In this document: in pieces, positions 1-9,308 of the stretch
Layout of the letters: each line of letters begins with the position of its first letter
How positions within the stretch are numbered: position 1 is the stretch's first letter
Assembly: GCA_965206355.1 (NCBI GenBank)
Contig: OZ242212.1
Location: forward strand, 2,232,001-2,296,000
Source: Spongiihabitans sp965206355
GTDB lineage: Bacteria > Pseudomonadota > Gammaproteobacteria > Arenicellales > Poriferihabitantaceae
Direction of reading: 5' to 3'
DNA: 64,000 nucleotides
Program-made: the position numbers and the translations under genes
Notes under the pieces: model-generated
What the model saw: the letters and a program-made list of their open reading frames with translations, nothing else
The model's database searches: none
Told to the model about the DNA's origin: nothing

Positions 1-1105
1 CTGCCAGTGCTTTCGGGGTGTTCAGATCGTCGTAAATGTTTTGTTGGAATTGTTGCAGATATTGTCGGTCGGGGATTCCTGCTTCACCACAAGCGTGTGC
101 GCTGTGGCGTAGTCGGTTTAATGTCGTTTGTGCGCTGTCTAGGCTCTCCCAAGTGAATTTTAGATCGCTGCGATAATGTGCAGTCAGGCAGAGATAACGG
201 TAGCTGAGCGGGTCGTAATTTCGCTCTATCAGTGTTTGCAGGCGTAAGAATTCTCCGGATGACTTGGACATCTTTGCTTGATCGGTTTCGAGGAAATAGC
301 CGTGTAACCAGAAATTGGCTAATTCAGTGCCATAACAAACTTGCGCTTGCGCGATTTCGTTGCTGTGATGTACTGGGATATGGTCTTTACCTCCACAATG
401 TATGTCAAACATTTTGCCGAGATATTTCACTGCCATAGCCGAACATTCAATATGCCAGCCGGGGAATCCTGTACCCCAAGGGCTCTCCCATTGCATTTGT
501 CGGACTTTATCTTTTGGACTGAACTTCCATAACGCAAAGTCGGTAACATTACGTTTTTCGCCGACATCTATGCGTTGTCCAGCGTTTAATCCGTCAACAT
601 CAAGTCGTGCCAGATAGCCGTAGTTTTCCAGTTTGGATGTATCGAAATACACGCCGTCAGTGGTGATATAGGCGCAACCCTTTTTTTCAATTTCGATGAT
701 GTCGTTGATTTGCTCGGCAATATGATCTGTCGCCCGACACCATATATCGGGTTGCAGAATATTCAACTGTTGCAAATCCTGCTGAAAGGCTTGAGTATAG
801 AGTGTGGCAATTTCCCATGCGCTCTTGCCGGTTCTTTTTGAACCTTGTTCAATTTTATCCTCGCCGGTATCGGCATCGGAAGTGAGATGCCCAACATCGG
901 TGATGTTAACAACATGGGTGGTGTCGTAGCCGAAACATTCCAGCGTTCGGCGCAGCGTGTCTTCAAAAATATAGGTGCGTAAATTACCGATATGGGCATA
1001 GTCATATACCGTCGGACCGCAAGCATAAATGCGTGCCCGATTGCCCTTAATAGGTTCAAATTCACGCAGACTCCGTGAATAGCTATCGTATAATTTTATT
1101 TTCAT
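1..1105 (-). CDS. cysS: Cysteinyl-tRNA synthetase, C-terminus cut by window edge
   Basis: This enzyme charges tRNA-Cys with cysteine in the cytoplasm. The reverse strand reads without a stop from an ATG at 1105 to the left edge, about 368 residues, so the C-terminal domains are missing here. The class I Rossmann signature is seen as C-G-P-T-V-Y-D near residue 28, followed by the HIGN form of the HIGH motif, and KMSKS appears near residue 270. The zinc-site motif G-W-H-I-E-C-S is also present. It is divergent from lpxH, a neighbour pairing seen in other gammaproteobacteria. Identification is firm. The start is the first ATG before the conserved N-terminus. Confidence 0.95.
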   Translation of the reverse strand, partial: MKIKLYDSYSRSLREFEPIKGNRARIYACGPTVYDYAHIGNLRTYIFEDTLRRTLECFGYDTTHVVNITDVGHLTSDADTGEDKIEQGSKRTGKSAWEIATLYTQAFQQDLQQLNILQPDIWCRATDHIAEQINDIIEIEKKGCAYITTDGVYFDTSKLENYGYLARLDVDGLNAGQRIDVGEKRNVTDFALWKFSPKDKVRQMQWESPWGTGFPGWHIECSAMAVKYLGKMFDIHCGGKDHIPVHHSNEIAQAQVCYGTELANFWLHGYFLETDQAKMSKSSGEFLRLQTLIERNYDPLSYRYLCLTAHYRSDLKFTWESLDSAQTTLNRLRHSAHACGEAGIPDRQYLQQFQQNIYDDLNTPKALA

Positions 1106-1230
1106 CTGTTTCGGCATCTCAAAATACTCAGAATGTTTACCCGCTCCAAAGCAACTCGCTCAGGATGATTAAAACAATAGTGTCCCCACAGGATAATGAG
1201 CAGATGTTAATGAATAACGGGCATAGGCAA

Positions 1231-1239
1231 TGGTATAAT
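1231..1239 (+). promoter_or_regulatory. Extended -10 promoter element upstream of lpxH
   Basis: TGGTATAAT matches an extended -10 box (TGn followed by TATAAT) about 85 bases before the lpxH start. I see no good -35 box at 16-18 bp spacing, which extended -10 promoters can lack. This is a motif-only inference. Confidence 0.35.
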
Positions 1240-1322
1240 ATTCTGCTTGTGCATTCCATTTTTAATGACCCCTTGTTGTCGACAACCAATGCGACAACCG
1301 TAATTCGTAATTGATAATAACC

Positions 1323-2039
1323 ATGGCCATCGCATTTATTTCCGATCTGCATTTAGAGCCGGCACGACCTGAACCCACGCAATGGTTTGAAAAATTTATG
1401 TCCGATGTCAGCGCACAGATCAGCCAGCTTTATATCCTCGGGGATTTATTTGAGGTCTGGGTGGGTGATGACGGTAGTACTGCACTAGGTCAGGGAGCGG
1501 TAGAGGCTATAATCAAGTTGGCGATAGATGACGGGCTGGATATATTCTTTATTCACGGCAATCGGGATTTTTTGGTCGGCAGTGATTTTGAAAAACGTAC
1601 TGGTTGCCAAATCCTCGCCGACCCCACCTTGATTACGCTGGATTCAGAACCGATATTACTGACCCACGGCGACGCTTTGTGTACTGACGATCGTGAACAC
1701 CAGATAGCACGTCAGCAAATGATTACGGATAAGTGGAAAAAGGCGTTTCTGAGTAAATCAATTGATGAAAGAATAGATACCGCTCAATCACTGCGAAGAA
1801 AAAGCGAGCTTGCTAAAAAAAACAAAAGTATGGCGATTATGGATGTAAACCAGCAACATCTTGAACAGGTTATGCGCGAACACGGGGTATTGACGATCAT
1901 ACATGGTCACACCCATAAACCTGCAGTCCATGAATTTAATCTGGATAACCTACCCGCAAAACGATATGTTCTCGGCGATTGGTACACGCAAAAAAGCGTA
2001 CTTTATTACGACAATGGTAATTTCTCGTTACAACGATAA
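1323..2039 (+). CDS. lpxH: UDP-2,3-diacylglucosamine diphosphatase LpxH
   Basis: This peripheral inner-membrane hydrolase converts UDP-2,3-diacylglucosamine to lipid X in lipid A synthesis. The calcineurin-like metallophosphatase motifs are all visible: S-D-L-H-L at residues 7-11, G-D-L-F-E-V-W-V-G-D-D near 41, H-G-N-R-D-F near 75, T-H-G-D near 115 and H-G-H-T-H-K-P near 193. The 238-residue length fits the family. I chose ATG 1323 over the upstream TTG at 1311 because the family begins a few residues before the D-L-H motif. The gene is convergent with purF, separated by only 26 bases. With waaA in this window it shows that the organism makes a lipid A/Kdo envelope. Confidence 0.93.
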   Translation: MAIAFISDLHLEPARPEPTQWFEKFMSDVSAQISQLYILGDLFEVWVGDDGSTALGQGAVEAIIKLAIDDGLDIFFIHGNRDFLVGSDFEKRTGCQILADPTLITLDSEPILLTHGDALCTDDREHQIARQQMITDKWKKAFLSKSIDERIDTAQSLRRKSELAKKNKSMAIMDVNQQHLEQVMREHGVLTIIHGHTHKPAVHEFNLDNLPAKRYVLGDWYTQKSVLYYDNGNFSLQR

Positions 2040-2065
2040 TTGTTCCGAAAAACTCGAAAAAAACA

Positions 2066-3595
2066 TTAAGCGCGTTCTTTTTGTATATCGGTTATTTCTG
2101 AAAGATCCAGTTCGTTGTTAGCACATTCTTTTGCTTTGTCATTGCGTTTACCATTGACCACACGCAAGTATTCGGGGGTAACATCGCCGGTAATGTATTT
2201 GCCGTCAAAGCAGGAGGTGTCAAATTCTTTGATGTTGGGGTTGCACTGCGAGACGGCGGCGATTAAATCATCGAGTTTCTGGTAGATCAGCTTGTCGGCA
2301 CCGATTTTATGGCAAATTTGCTCATTGCTTCTATTGTTTGCAACCAATTCACTTGACGATGGCATATCAATACCGTAAACATTGGGATAACGCACTGGCG
2401 GTGCAGCCGATGCAAAATATACTTTTTTTGCTCCCGCATCGCGGGCGAGCCCAATAATTTTTTGCGAGGTGGTTCCGCGCACAATGGAATCATCAACCAA
2501 CAAAACCGTCTTGCCGGTAAATTCTGCCGCAATCGCATTGAGTTTCTGTCGCACTGACCTTTTTCGTTCAGCCTGACCCGGCATAATAAATGTTCTGCCA
2601 ATATAGCGGTTCTTGATAAAACCTTCACGATAAGGAAGTTTCAGCACTTTTGCCATTTCCAATGCCACCGTTCTGCTGGTATCAGGAACCGGAATAATCA
2701 CGTCAATATCATGATCGCACCATTCCTGTTTTAAGCGATGCCCGAGACGTTCTCCCATATGGATGCGCGTTTTATAAACCGGAATATCATCCAGTATCGA
2801 ATCGGGTCTGGCAAGATACACATATTCAAAAATGCAGGGGGCATAACGTGTCTGCTTGGCACAAATTGAGCGATGCACTTTGCCGTTAAGGTCAATCAAT
2901 ATGACTTCGCCTGGCAGTATGTCGGCTATCCGCTCATAGTCCAAAACATCAAGCGCAACACTTTCGGAGGCAAGCATATAGGAGGTTGCTGAAGCTGATT
3001 TTTTGGCGCCATAAACCAGCGGTCTGATTCCACAGGGGTCTCTGAATGCGACAATGCCGACACCCACTACCATCGCCACCACAGCATAAGCACCTCGGCA
3101 ACGCCGTATCACGCCGCTAACGGCAGTAAAAATATCTTGTGGCACTGCCCGCAAGCTGGATTCACCGACGGCTTTTCTAAGTTCGTGAGCAAAAATGTTT
3201 AACAGGATTTCTGAATCTGATGAGGTATTAAGCTGTCGCAAATCCTGCTGGAATAATTCCTCCCTGAGCGCATCCGCATTGGTCAAGTTGCCATTGTGCC
3301 CGAGCGCAATGCCAAATGGCGAATTGACATAAAAGGGTTGCGATTCGGCGCGAGAATCGCTGCCTGCCGTAGGATAACGAACATGCCCGACTCCCATCGT
3401 GCCTTGTAGCTGTACCATATGGCGAGTATGGAAAACATCCCGAACCAAACCATTGTCTTTGCGCAAATAAACCCGACTACCATCACTGGTCAAAATACCT
3501 GCCGAATCCTGACCACGATGCTGTATCACTGTCAAGCCGTCATACAACGCCTGATTGACCGGATCTTTTCCGAGAATAGCTAGCAATCCACACAT
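2066..3595 (-). CDS. purF: Amidophosphoribosyltransferase PurF
   Basis: PurF makes 5-phosphoribosylamine from PRPP and glutamine, the committed step of purine synthesis. The protein begins Met-Cys-Gly-Leu, so Cys2 becomes the N-terminal nucleophile of the class II glutamine amidotransferase domain after Met removal. The PRPP-binding motif V-L-L-V-D-D-S-I-V-R-G-T-T-S lies near residue 360 in the phosphoribosyltransferase domain. Its 509 residues are typical. It is the last gene of the ybaB-to-purF run and lies 16 bases after cvpA, the conserved cvpA-purF pair. purD, purE and purH are elsewhere in the window. Confidence 0.96.
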   Translation of the reverse strand: MCGLLAILGKDPVNQALYDGLTVIQHRGQDSAGILTSDGSRVYLRKDNGLVRDVFHTRHMVQLQGTMGVGHVRYPTAGSDSRAESQPFYVNSPFGIALGHNGNLTNADALREELFQQDLRQLNTSSDSEILLNIFAHELRKAVGESSLRAVPQDIFTAVSGVIRRCRGAYAVVAMVVGVGIVAFRDPCGIRPLVYGAKKSASATSYMLASESVALDVLDYERIADILPGEVILIDLNGKVHRSICAKQTRYAPCIFEYVYLARPDSILDDIPVYKTRIHMGERLGHRLKQEWCDHDIDVIIPVPDTSRTVALEMAKVLKLPYREGFIKNRYIGRTFIMPGQAERKRSVRQKLNAIAAEFTGKTVLLVDDSIVRGTTSQKIIGLARDAGAKKVYFASAAPPVRYPNVYGIDMPSSSELVANNRSNEQICHKIGADKLIYQKLDDLIAAVSQCNPNIKEFDTSCFDGKYITGDVTPEYLRVVNGKRNDKAKECANNELDLSEITDIQKERA

Positions 3596-3611
3596 ATCAA
3601 GTCTCTGTTAT

Positions 3612-4109
3612 TCAAACCACCCGTGGTTTAATAAATTCAAGGATATCCGCCGGCAACAACGATTGAATAAAATCTGTAACCGGACTGAAATAGCCGACCA
3701 ATAATGAATCTTGCCACCACGGCTGTGAAATGAAATCCATAAACGTAGCAGCCAACACAAGCAACGCAATAATAACAATGCCCCGTGCCAGACCAAACAA
3801 TGTCCCAAGCGAGCGATCCACGCCTGAAATGCCGGTCACCGACAGTATTCGATAAATCACATAACTGCAAATGGAAATTAAAATCAGGGCAACCACAAAT
3901 ATACCCGCAAAAGCGATGACGATTCTTAACGGCGGCTGATCAATGTAGGATTGTAAATAGACCGCACCAGTAACGGCAAACTTGTACGCAATCCATAATG
4001 CAACAATCCACGAGAGCAACGACAATATCTCACGAATAAATCCCCTGAACAATCCTACAAACAACGAAATTAAAATGATGGAAACAATGCTAATGTCAAC
4101 GATATTCAT
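3612..4109 (-). CDS. cvpA: CvpA family membrane protein
   Basis: This is a small inner-membrane protein of the colicin V production family. In E. coli CvpA is needed for colicin V production and has been linked to envelope stress; its biochemical role is unsettled. The 165 residues contain four hydrophobic segments (about 5-22, 27-45, 65-85 and 102-125) and the conserved start D-I-x-I-V-S-I-I-L-I-S-L-F-V-G. It sits between the SPOR-domain gene and purF exactly as in E. coli and Pseudomonas. The call rests on sequence pattern and synteny together. Confidence 0.88.
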   Translation of the reverse strand: MNIVDISIVSIILISLFVGLFRGFIREILSLLSWIVALWIAYKFAVTGAVYLQSYIDQPPLRIVIAFAGIFVVALILISICSYVIYRILSVTGISGVDRSLGTLFGLARGIVIIALLVLAATFMDFISQPWWQDSLLVGYFSPVTDFIQSLLPADILEFIKPRVV

Positions 4110-4306
4110 ATCATGGATGCCCCTGCTAATGCGCGTGAACTATCCGACAATCTTCCGCGCGCAAGCAAAAGTGGCAACAATGCGTTATCAGTCATTTCAA
4201 ATTTAAGGACTATTTTGGGCATTGGGGGCATTGGATTATTGGCGAGCATAATCATAAGCTTTAATACTCTATTAGCGGACTGTTAGCGACTTATAAAGAT
4301 GGCTCA

Positions 4307-5023
4307 TCAGGATGATTGTTTGGTCACATAACCCTTTTCGCCTGTGAGTTTTTGCAAGCGGATACTGACCTGTTCTGCCGTTGTTCTCTTGGTATAGGGA
4401 CCAAGCCATATTCGTGTTGCGACCCCCACCGTCATCTGCACCTTAGTATGTTGTACGTTGAAGCCATTGCCATTGAGCAACGCTGACATATTACGGACGT
4501 TTTCCGTGCTGGAAAAGGTGCCGACACGCACGACCCACCCACTGCCGTTTTTGGAAATATTTTTTGATGACTGGTCTGGCTGTGGTGATGCAGTTGTTTT
4601 TTTAGATGTTTTTGAGCGGGATGAGGCGGAATCTGCCTTCTTATCGAGGGTCAGCACTATATTTTTGTCGCCATTATTTTTAGGGGTATCACCTGCACCT
4701 AATGTCGTTGGCTTTTGTGTCTCTGACACAGGCATAGCCGTTTCAGGCGGCAATAATGCCGGCTTGGCATCATTGTCATAATCGCCAAAGCCATTACCCA
4801 AACTATCACCCGAATTCGCTGCTGGTAGTGTCAACTTAAAAGTTTGCTTAATGTAATTAGAATACGTACCAGATTGTGCGTTAGGTAGCGTTTTCGGTTC
4901 TTGCAACAGCATAGAAATCACTATCACTGACAGCCCAATTATGATAACCGCACCGCTCAAGCGATGCTTCATCTGGTATTCTGGCTGTGTTTTCGCTGGC
5001 ACTTGGGTCGCTGATCTAATCAT
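4307..5023 (-). CDS. dedD: DedD-like SPOR-domain protein
   Basis: DedD proteins are single-pass inner-membrane proteins that bind septal peptidoglycan through a C-terminal SPOR domain and aid cell division. Read from ATG 5023 this protein has 238 residues: a short cytoplasmic N-terminus, a membrane helix at about 22-40, a long Ser/Thr/Lys/Pro-rich linker, and a SPOR domain at about 165-235 with the segment W-L-G-P-Y-T-K. The open frame extends 18 codons further upstream, but that start would place a Cys-rich segment before the helix, and I see no clear ribosome site for either. The position between folC and cvpA matches the conserved order. The SPOR domain closely resembles that of the lipoprotein at 47806. 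Confidence 0.82.
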   Translation of the reverse strand: MIRSATQVPAKTQPEYQMKHRLSGAVIIIGLSVIVISMLLQEPKTLPNAQSGTYSNYIKQTFKLTLPAANSGDSLGNGFGDYDNDAKPALLPPETAMPVSETQKPTTLGAGDTPKNNGDKNIVLTLDKKADSASSRSKTSKKTTASPQPDQSSKNISKNGSGWVVRVGTFSSTENVRNMSALLNGNGFNVQHTKVQMTVGVATRIWLGPYTKRTTAEQVSIRLQKLTGEKGYVTKQSS

Positions 5024-5177
5024 TGTCAAACTTATAGCTAAAGGTGCAGAGCATACGGTTTCAACACAGACAAACACAAAAACAAAGCCATCTTGTTTCC
5101 ATTCATAGCGATATTAGTCATATCAATTTAACATACGCTGATTTAGGATGGCCAAAAACAACCTACCCGGAAATCTA

Positions 5178-6524
5178 CTAGGTCTGCTCAAGATGCGCAA
5201 TTATATCACCGACTGTATAAAATGACCCGAAGATTACCACCCTATCCTCCGCTTTAGCCTGATCTATCGCGGCTAAATAAGCGGCAACCGCATTGTCCGC
5301 AATGTCCGCAATGTGTTGTTGTGGGTGGTTGATAATCTGTTGCATTTTATCGGCCAATTGCGTGCCACTTTGCCCTCGTTCACCAGGCAATGACGCTAAA
5401 AACCAGTAATCTATGTGCGCCATGACCGGTGTGATAATCTGCTCCAGTGTTTTGTCGGCTAACACACCAATGACCGCATGGGTTACTCCAGCACATTCAC
5501 GCTCACTGAGAAAAGCAGCAAGCTCAATGGCAGATGCCTGATTATGAGCAACATCAACAATCACTTCCGCACAATGAGCCGAACGTTCAAGCATTACCTG
5601 ACATCTGGCAGCGAGTCGGGCTTTGCGCAAACCCGGAATCAAATCTGTTACGGACACAGCGATTTTGCTATTGCTCAACGCTAACGCAGCCACCACACCA
5701 CCAAGGTTAGTCATTTGATGATTGCCGCTAAAAGGCGGAATTAACCGACTCATGCAACGCCAGTCCTGCGGAATGGACGGGTGATTACTATTCCAACATA
5801 CGCTGTGGTCGCTTGCGGTGTTTTCCAGTGCGCTCTTTGCCATCACCTCAATAGTATAGTCCCTGCCCGCAGCAATCAGGGTGGCATTTTGTTGATTGGC
5901 GATGGCTGACACACTATTCGGCATATTCGGATCAGCACAGACGACCATGCCCTCAGGTTTGATTACGCCAGCTTTTTCTGCCGCAATAGACTCCCGCTCC
6001 GAACCCAGCCACTGTTCATGGTCAACATCAATCGAAGTCATCAAAACCAGATCATTATCCACCATATTGACCGCATCAAGACGGCCACCCATACCCACTT
6101 CCAGTATCGTAATATCTACCTTATAACGCTGGAAAATCAGTAATGCCGCCAGCGTAGCAAATTCAAAATAGGTCAGCGGAATACCGTCTCGGGCATATTC
6201 AATCTGACTAAACGCCTGACAGATAGCCTGATCGCTCGCTTCCACACCGTCTATTCTTATGCGTTCATTAAAGCGCACTAGATGTGGCGATGTGTAGCTT
6301 CCGGTACGCTTACCCGATTGCCGAAACACCGCATCCAGCATACTAACAGAAGAACCCTTGCCATTTGTGCCGGCAACAACGAGGGTGAAATTTGCACATT
6401 GCCCCTGTAGATTATTCCAAACCTGTGTGACACGCTGCAAGGTCAGGTCAATGGTGCGCCAATGCTGACTCTGAATATGTTGCAGCCATTGTTCAATGGC
6501 AAATTCTCGATATGTGGTATTCAA
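5178..6524 (-). CDS. folC: Bifunctional dihydrofolate/folylpolyglutamate synthase FolC
   Basis: FolC adds glutamate to dihydropteroate and then further glutamates to folates. The Mur-ligase P-loop is seen as V-V-A-G-T-N-G-K-G-S-S near residue 50, followed by Y-T-S-P-H-L and the R-I-R-I-D-G segment. The length of 448 residues is normal. The start appears to be TTG at 6524: an in-frame TAA directly precedes it and no ATG lies before the conserved region. No Shine-Dalgarno sequence is visible in the AT-rich 17 bases between the TTG and the MITE at 6542-6703. A mini-ORF starting inside that MITE ends exactly at the TTG, so translation may be coupled to it. Confidence 0.94.
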   Translation of the reverse strand: MNTTYREFAIEQWLQHIQSQHWRTIDLTLQRVTQVWNNLQGQCANFTLVVAGTNGKGSSVSMLDAVFRQSGKRTGSYTSPHLVRFNERIRIDGVEASDQAICQAFSQIEYARDGIPLTYFEFATLAALLIFQRYKVDITILEVGMGGRLDAVNMVDNDLVLMTSIDVDHEQWLGSERESIAAEKAGVIKPEGMVVCADPNMPNSVSAIANQQNATLIAAGRDYTIEVMAKSALENTASDHSVCWNSNHPSIPQDWRCMSRLIPPFSGNHQMTNLGGVVAALALSNSKIAVSVTDLIPGLRKARLAARCQVMLERSAHCAEVIVDVAHNQASAIELAAFLSERECAGVTHAVIGVLADKTLEQIITPVMAHIDYWFLASLPGERGQSGTQLADKMQQIINHPQQHIADIADNAVAAYLAAIDQAKAEDRVVIFGSFYTVGDIIAHLEQT

Positions 6525-6563
6525 TTAATAATTTTCAAATTGAGACCTTTGCACGAAAGCCAT
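6525..6563 (-). other. MITE-derived mini-ORF ending at the folC start
   Basis: The element reads A-G-G-T-G-A-A then ATG at 6563, giving M-A-F-V-Q-R-S-Q-F-E-N-Y and a TAA at 6527-6525. The next codon is the TTG start of folC, in the same frame. The AGGTG is a plausible Shine-Dalgarno sequence, although the spacing to ATG is tight. Termination here would put a ribosome on the folC start. Whether the peptide is made is inference. Confidence 0.45.
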
Positions 6564-6703
6564 TTCACCTGCATGCTGCGTCGCCTAAAAGCGCCTACTG
6601 TTGGTAAAATCGTACTCAATCGGTCATTTATAAGCATAAACTCCCTCATTCCGTGCGTTTTTGCCTTGCCTAAAAGCGAAATCATCTTCCGTGCAAAGGT
6701 CTC
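6542..6703 (-). mobile_element. MITE copy 1, 162-bp class
   Basis: This is a reverse-oriented full copy with both GAGACCTTTGCAC-type ends. It lies between accD and folC inside the conserved gene run. The flanks AAATT and AAATG match at 4 of 5 positions, consistent with a slightly decayed 5-bp target duplication. Confidence 0.9.
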
Positions 6704-6734
6704 AAATGATAAAGAGTCCAGCTTTGATAACGCA

Positions 6735-7700
6735 TTAACGATCTGACGCGGGCAACAACTCTCCTTCCAGCCAATCATCCCGATTATTGTCATCGTTATT
6801 GTTCGCTGTCGGCGTTGTCAAGCGTGCAAAATTCCGTTCAATCCGCGAACCGAAGCCGAATTTTTCAAGCAACTGATAAATTTCCTGTTTCATCTGTTGT
6901 CGGTCAATAATCATATCAATCGCCCCATGTTTAAGCAAAAATTCCGCACGTTGGAAGCCATCTGGCAAGGTTTCTCGAACTGTCTGCTCAATCACCCGCG
7001 GTCCGGCAAACCCCACCAACGCCTTTGGCTCGGCAATAATAACATCTCCAAGCATTGCCAGACTGGCTGAAACACCACCCATTGTCGGATCGGTCAAGAC
7101 TGAAATATAGGGGATACCCTGCTCCTTGAGTTTAGCAATGACGGCTGTCGTTTTTGACATCTGCATTAACGAAAAAAGTGCCTCCTGCATTCGCGCACCG
7201 CCACTGGCGGCAAAACTAATTAATGGTTGACGGTTTTCAAGACTATAATTCGCCGTCTGCACAAATCGCTCACCCACCACCGAGCCCATAGAACCGCCCA
7301 TAAACTTAAATTCAAAGGCGACGGCAGCCACATTTAAGCCGTTAATCCGCCCGCTTGCGCCAATCAGAGCTTCGGATAATTGGCTATTCTTGCGTGCTGT
7401 TTGCAAACGATCTTTATAGCGTTTTTGGTCTTTGAACTTAAATATATCAACCGTTTTAACCTGCTCACCCAACCACTGAATTGAATCCTCATCAAAAAAC
7501 GACTGCAAACGCTCTTTTGCGCCGATACGCATGTGGTTACTGCATTTCGGGCAGACCTGAAAACTCTGTTTAAGCTCGACAGCATACAACACCGCCTGAC
7601 AGGCAGTACATTTATTCCACAACCCTTCCGGAACCCCCTTGCGTCTTATATTACCAACGGTTTTTATTTTCGGTGGAATTATTTTATCAAACCAATTCAT
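6735..7700 (-). CDS. accD: Acetyl-CoA carboxylase carboxyltransferase subunit beta
   Basis: AccD pairs with AccA to move the carboxyl group from carboxybiotin on AccB to acetyl-CoA, giving malonyl-CoA for fatty acid synthesis. The N-terminal zinc ribbon is intact with Cys31, Cys34, Cys50 and Cys53. The crotonase-like carboxyltransferase core follows, with the segment F-A-A-S-G-G-A-R-M-Q-E near residue 155 and D-P-T-M-G-G-V-S-A-S-L-A near 195. The 321-residue length includes a short Asn/Asp-rich tail. It lies between trpF and folC in the conserved order. accB and accC lie at 45-47 kb; accA is not in the window. Confidence 0.96.
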   Translation of the reverse strand: MNWFDKIIPPKIKTVGNIRRKGVPEGLWNKCTACQAVLYAVELKQSFQVCPKCSNHMRIGAKERLQSFFDEDSIQWLGEQVKTVDIFKFKDQKRYKDRLQTARKNSQLSEALIGASGRINGLNVAAVAFEFKFMGGSMGSVVGERFVQTANYSLENRQPLISFAASGGARMQEALFSLMQMSKTTAVIAKLKEQGIPYISVLTDPTMGGVSASLAMLGDVIIAEPKALVGFAGPRVIEQTVRETLPDGFQRAEFLLKHGAIDMIIDRQQMKQEIYQLLEKFGFGSRIERNFARLTTPTANNNDDNNRDDWLEGELLPASDR

Positions 7701-7744
7701 AGACTTATATATTATTATTTATGTTGTTTATAACAACTACATCA

Positions 7745-8362
7745 TTAACTAGAACAACGGACATTTTGACAAAAGCGAATGATTTTTGCGTGGTCTTTGA
7801 CCCCTCCACTTTCAACCCCACTGTTGACATCAACAGCATACGGTGATGCTGCCACAATGGCAGTCTGGATATTATCAGCAGTCAGACCACCCGCGAGAAT
7901 AAGCGGTTTTTGACCGCCATATTTTGCCTTATGCCATGCAAACGATACTCCAGTGCCACCATAGCTACCAGATACATAGCTATCAAGCAACAGTCCGACC
8001 GCATCCTCATATTGTTTTTCCAAAGCCAGCAAATCGGTCGATGCTGATACCCGTATCGCCTTGATATAGGGTACGCCAAAACTGGCGCAATAGGCAGGGG
8101 TTTCATCACCGTGAAATTGCAGATAGTCGGGACGTACTACCTTCAAAACCTCATCAACATAGTGTTTTCGCGGATTGACCAGCACCCCGACCCGTGCGAC
8201 AAAAGGTGGAATCTCCTGCTGTATCGTCACTGCCTGCTCAATCGTTAAGTATCGGCTACTCTCTGAATAGAACATAAAGCCAAGCGCATCAGCCCCGGCA
8301 TCAACCGCATATCGGGCAATTTCCCGACTGGTAATTCCACAGATTTTTATTCTTACACGCAT
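7745..8362 (-). CDS. trpF: Phosphoribosylanthranilate isomerase TrpF
   Basis: TrpF catalyses the Amadori rearrangement of phosphoribosylanthranilate in tryptophan synthesis. It is a 205-residue single TIM barrel. The catalytic cysteine lies in K-I-C-G-I-T near residue 7 and the general acid aspartate in the D-V-N-S-G-V-E motif near 175. The phosphate-binding L-A-G-G-L segment is present near 155. It lies between truA and accD, the arrangement seen in Pseudomonas-type genomes, where trpF stands apart from the rest of the trp genes. None of the other trp genes are in this window. Confidence 0.94.
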   Translation of the reverse strand: MRVRIKICGITSREIARYAVDAGADALGFMFYSESSRYLTIEQAVTIQQEIPPFVARVGVLVNPRKHYVDEVLKVVRPDYLQFHGDETPAYCASFGVPYIKAIRVSASTDLLALEKQYEDAVGLLLDSYVSGSYGGTGVSFAWHKAKYGGQKPLILAGGLTADNIQTAIVAASPYAVDVNSGVESGGVKDHAKIIRFCQNVRCSS

Positions 8363-8492
8363 TCTCTCCTTATATCGGTTATGAATTGATTATCAAAGCA
8401 GCTCAACAAAGCGTATTATCGCAAATTCTCGGAAAAATAAGTGCTGTTGTTAATATAAAGCGACCACACAGACGACACCGACTACTTTCGTG

Positions 8493-9275
8493 TCACCAAA
8501 AGCGACACACTGCCGGCGGATCAGGCAAACCAAATTTAGCATCATACTCCACCGCAACAAAATACAAACCGTCTGCCACCGCAGTCGCCCCACCCCTTGT
8601 CCGATCACGACTTTCCAGCACTTGTTGCGCCCAGTGTACTGATTCAAGACGCGCACCAATGCGTAAAAGGACACCCACAATATTGCGTACCATGTGCTGC
8701 AAGAATCCGTCTGCACGAATATCTACCCAAATCCACGACCCTGATTGTCCCAACGTCAGGGTATCTATCTTCTTAACAGGATTTTTACTTTGACAACTTG
8801 CGGCACGATAGGCACTAAAATCATGCTGCCCCAGTAAATCCCTCGCTGCACGCTGCATCAGCATCAAATCCAGCGCACCATAATGCCAGGTAACCAGACC
8901 GCGCAGATAACTCGGGCTGACCGCTCGGTTAAATATCACATAACGGTAACTACGCTGTTTCACAGAAAATCGGGCATGAAAATCATGCTCCACTTGATGC
9001 GTCCAAATCAGGGAAATATCGTTCGGCAGATTGCTGTTTACGCCTCGCAACCATGCCTTCGCAGTGCGCTCGCTATCGGTATCAAAGTGAATAATCTGCC
9101 CGATAGCATGAACCCCAGTATCGGTACGCCCAGCACTCAATACCGTAATCGGTTGATCCGCAACCTTACTTATGGCATTCTCGACCTGCTGCTGAACCGA
9201 TACCGAATGCGCTTGACGTTGCCATCCACAATAGTGCAGACCACAATACTCTATACATGCCGCCAGTCGAATCAT
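8493..9275 (-). CDS. truA: tRNA pseudouridine synthase A (positions 38-40)
   Basis: TruA isomerises uridines 38, 39 and 40 in the anticodon stem of many tRNAs. The catalytic Asp52 is seen in S-A-G-R-T-D-T-G-V-H, the family signature. The 260-residue length is normal, and the C-terminal segment with L-L-R-I-G and a G-G-A-T-A-V-A-D-G-L motif closes the synthase fold. The gene starts 33 bases after recR and begins the truA-trpF-accD-folC run. Confidence 0.95.
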   Translation of the reverse strand: MIRLAACIEYCGLHYCGWQRQAHSVSVQQQVENAISKVADQPITVLSAGRTDTGVHAIGQIIHFDTDSERTAKAWLRGVNSNLPNDISLIWTHQVEHDFHARFSVKQRSYRYVIFNRAVSPSYLRGLVTWHYGALDLMLMQRAARDLLGQHDFSAYRAASCQSKNPVKKIDTLTLGQSGSWIWVDIRADGFLQHMVRNIVGVLLRIGARLESVHWAQQVLESRDRTRGGATAVADGLYFVAVEYDAKFGLPDPPAVCRFW

Positions 9276-9308
9276 TGGAAAACAGCAACCACGCCCCTAA
9301 TGAAATAG

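Noticed and set aside
763..1065. Open frame of 100 codons on the minus strand inside cysS
   Set aside because: It is a shifted frame of cysS, whose true frame has HIGH and KMSKS motifs and runs through the same bases.
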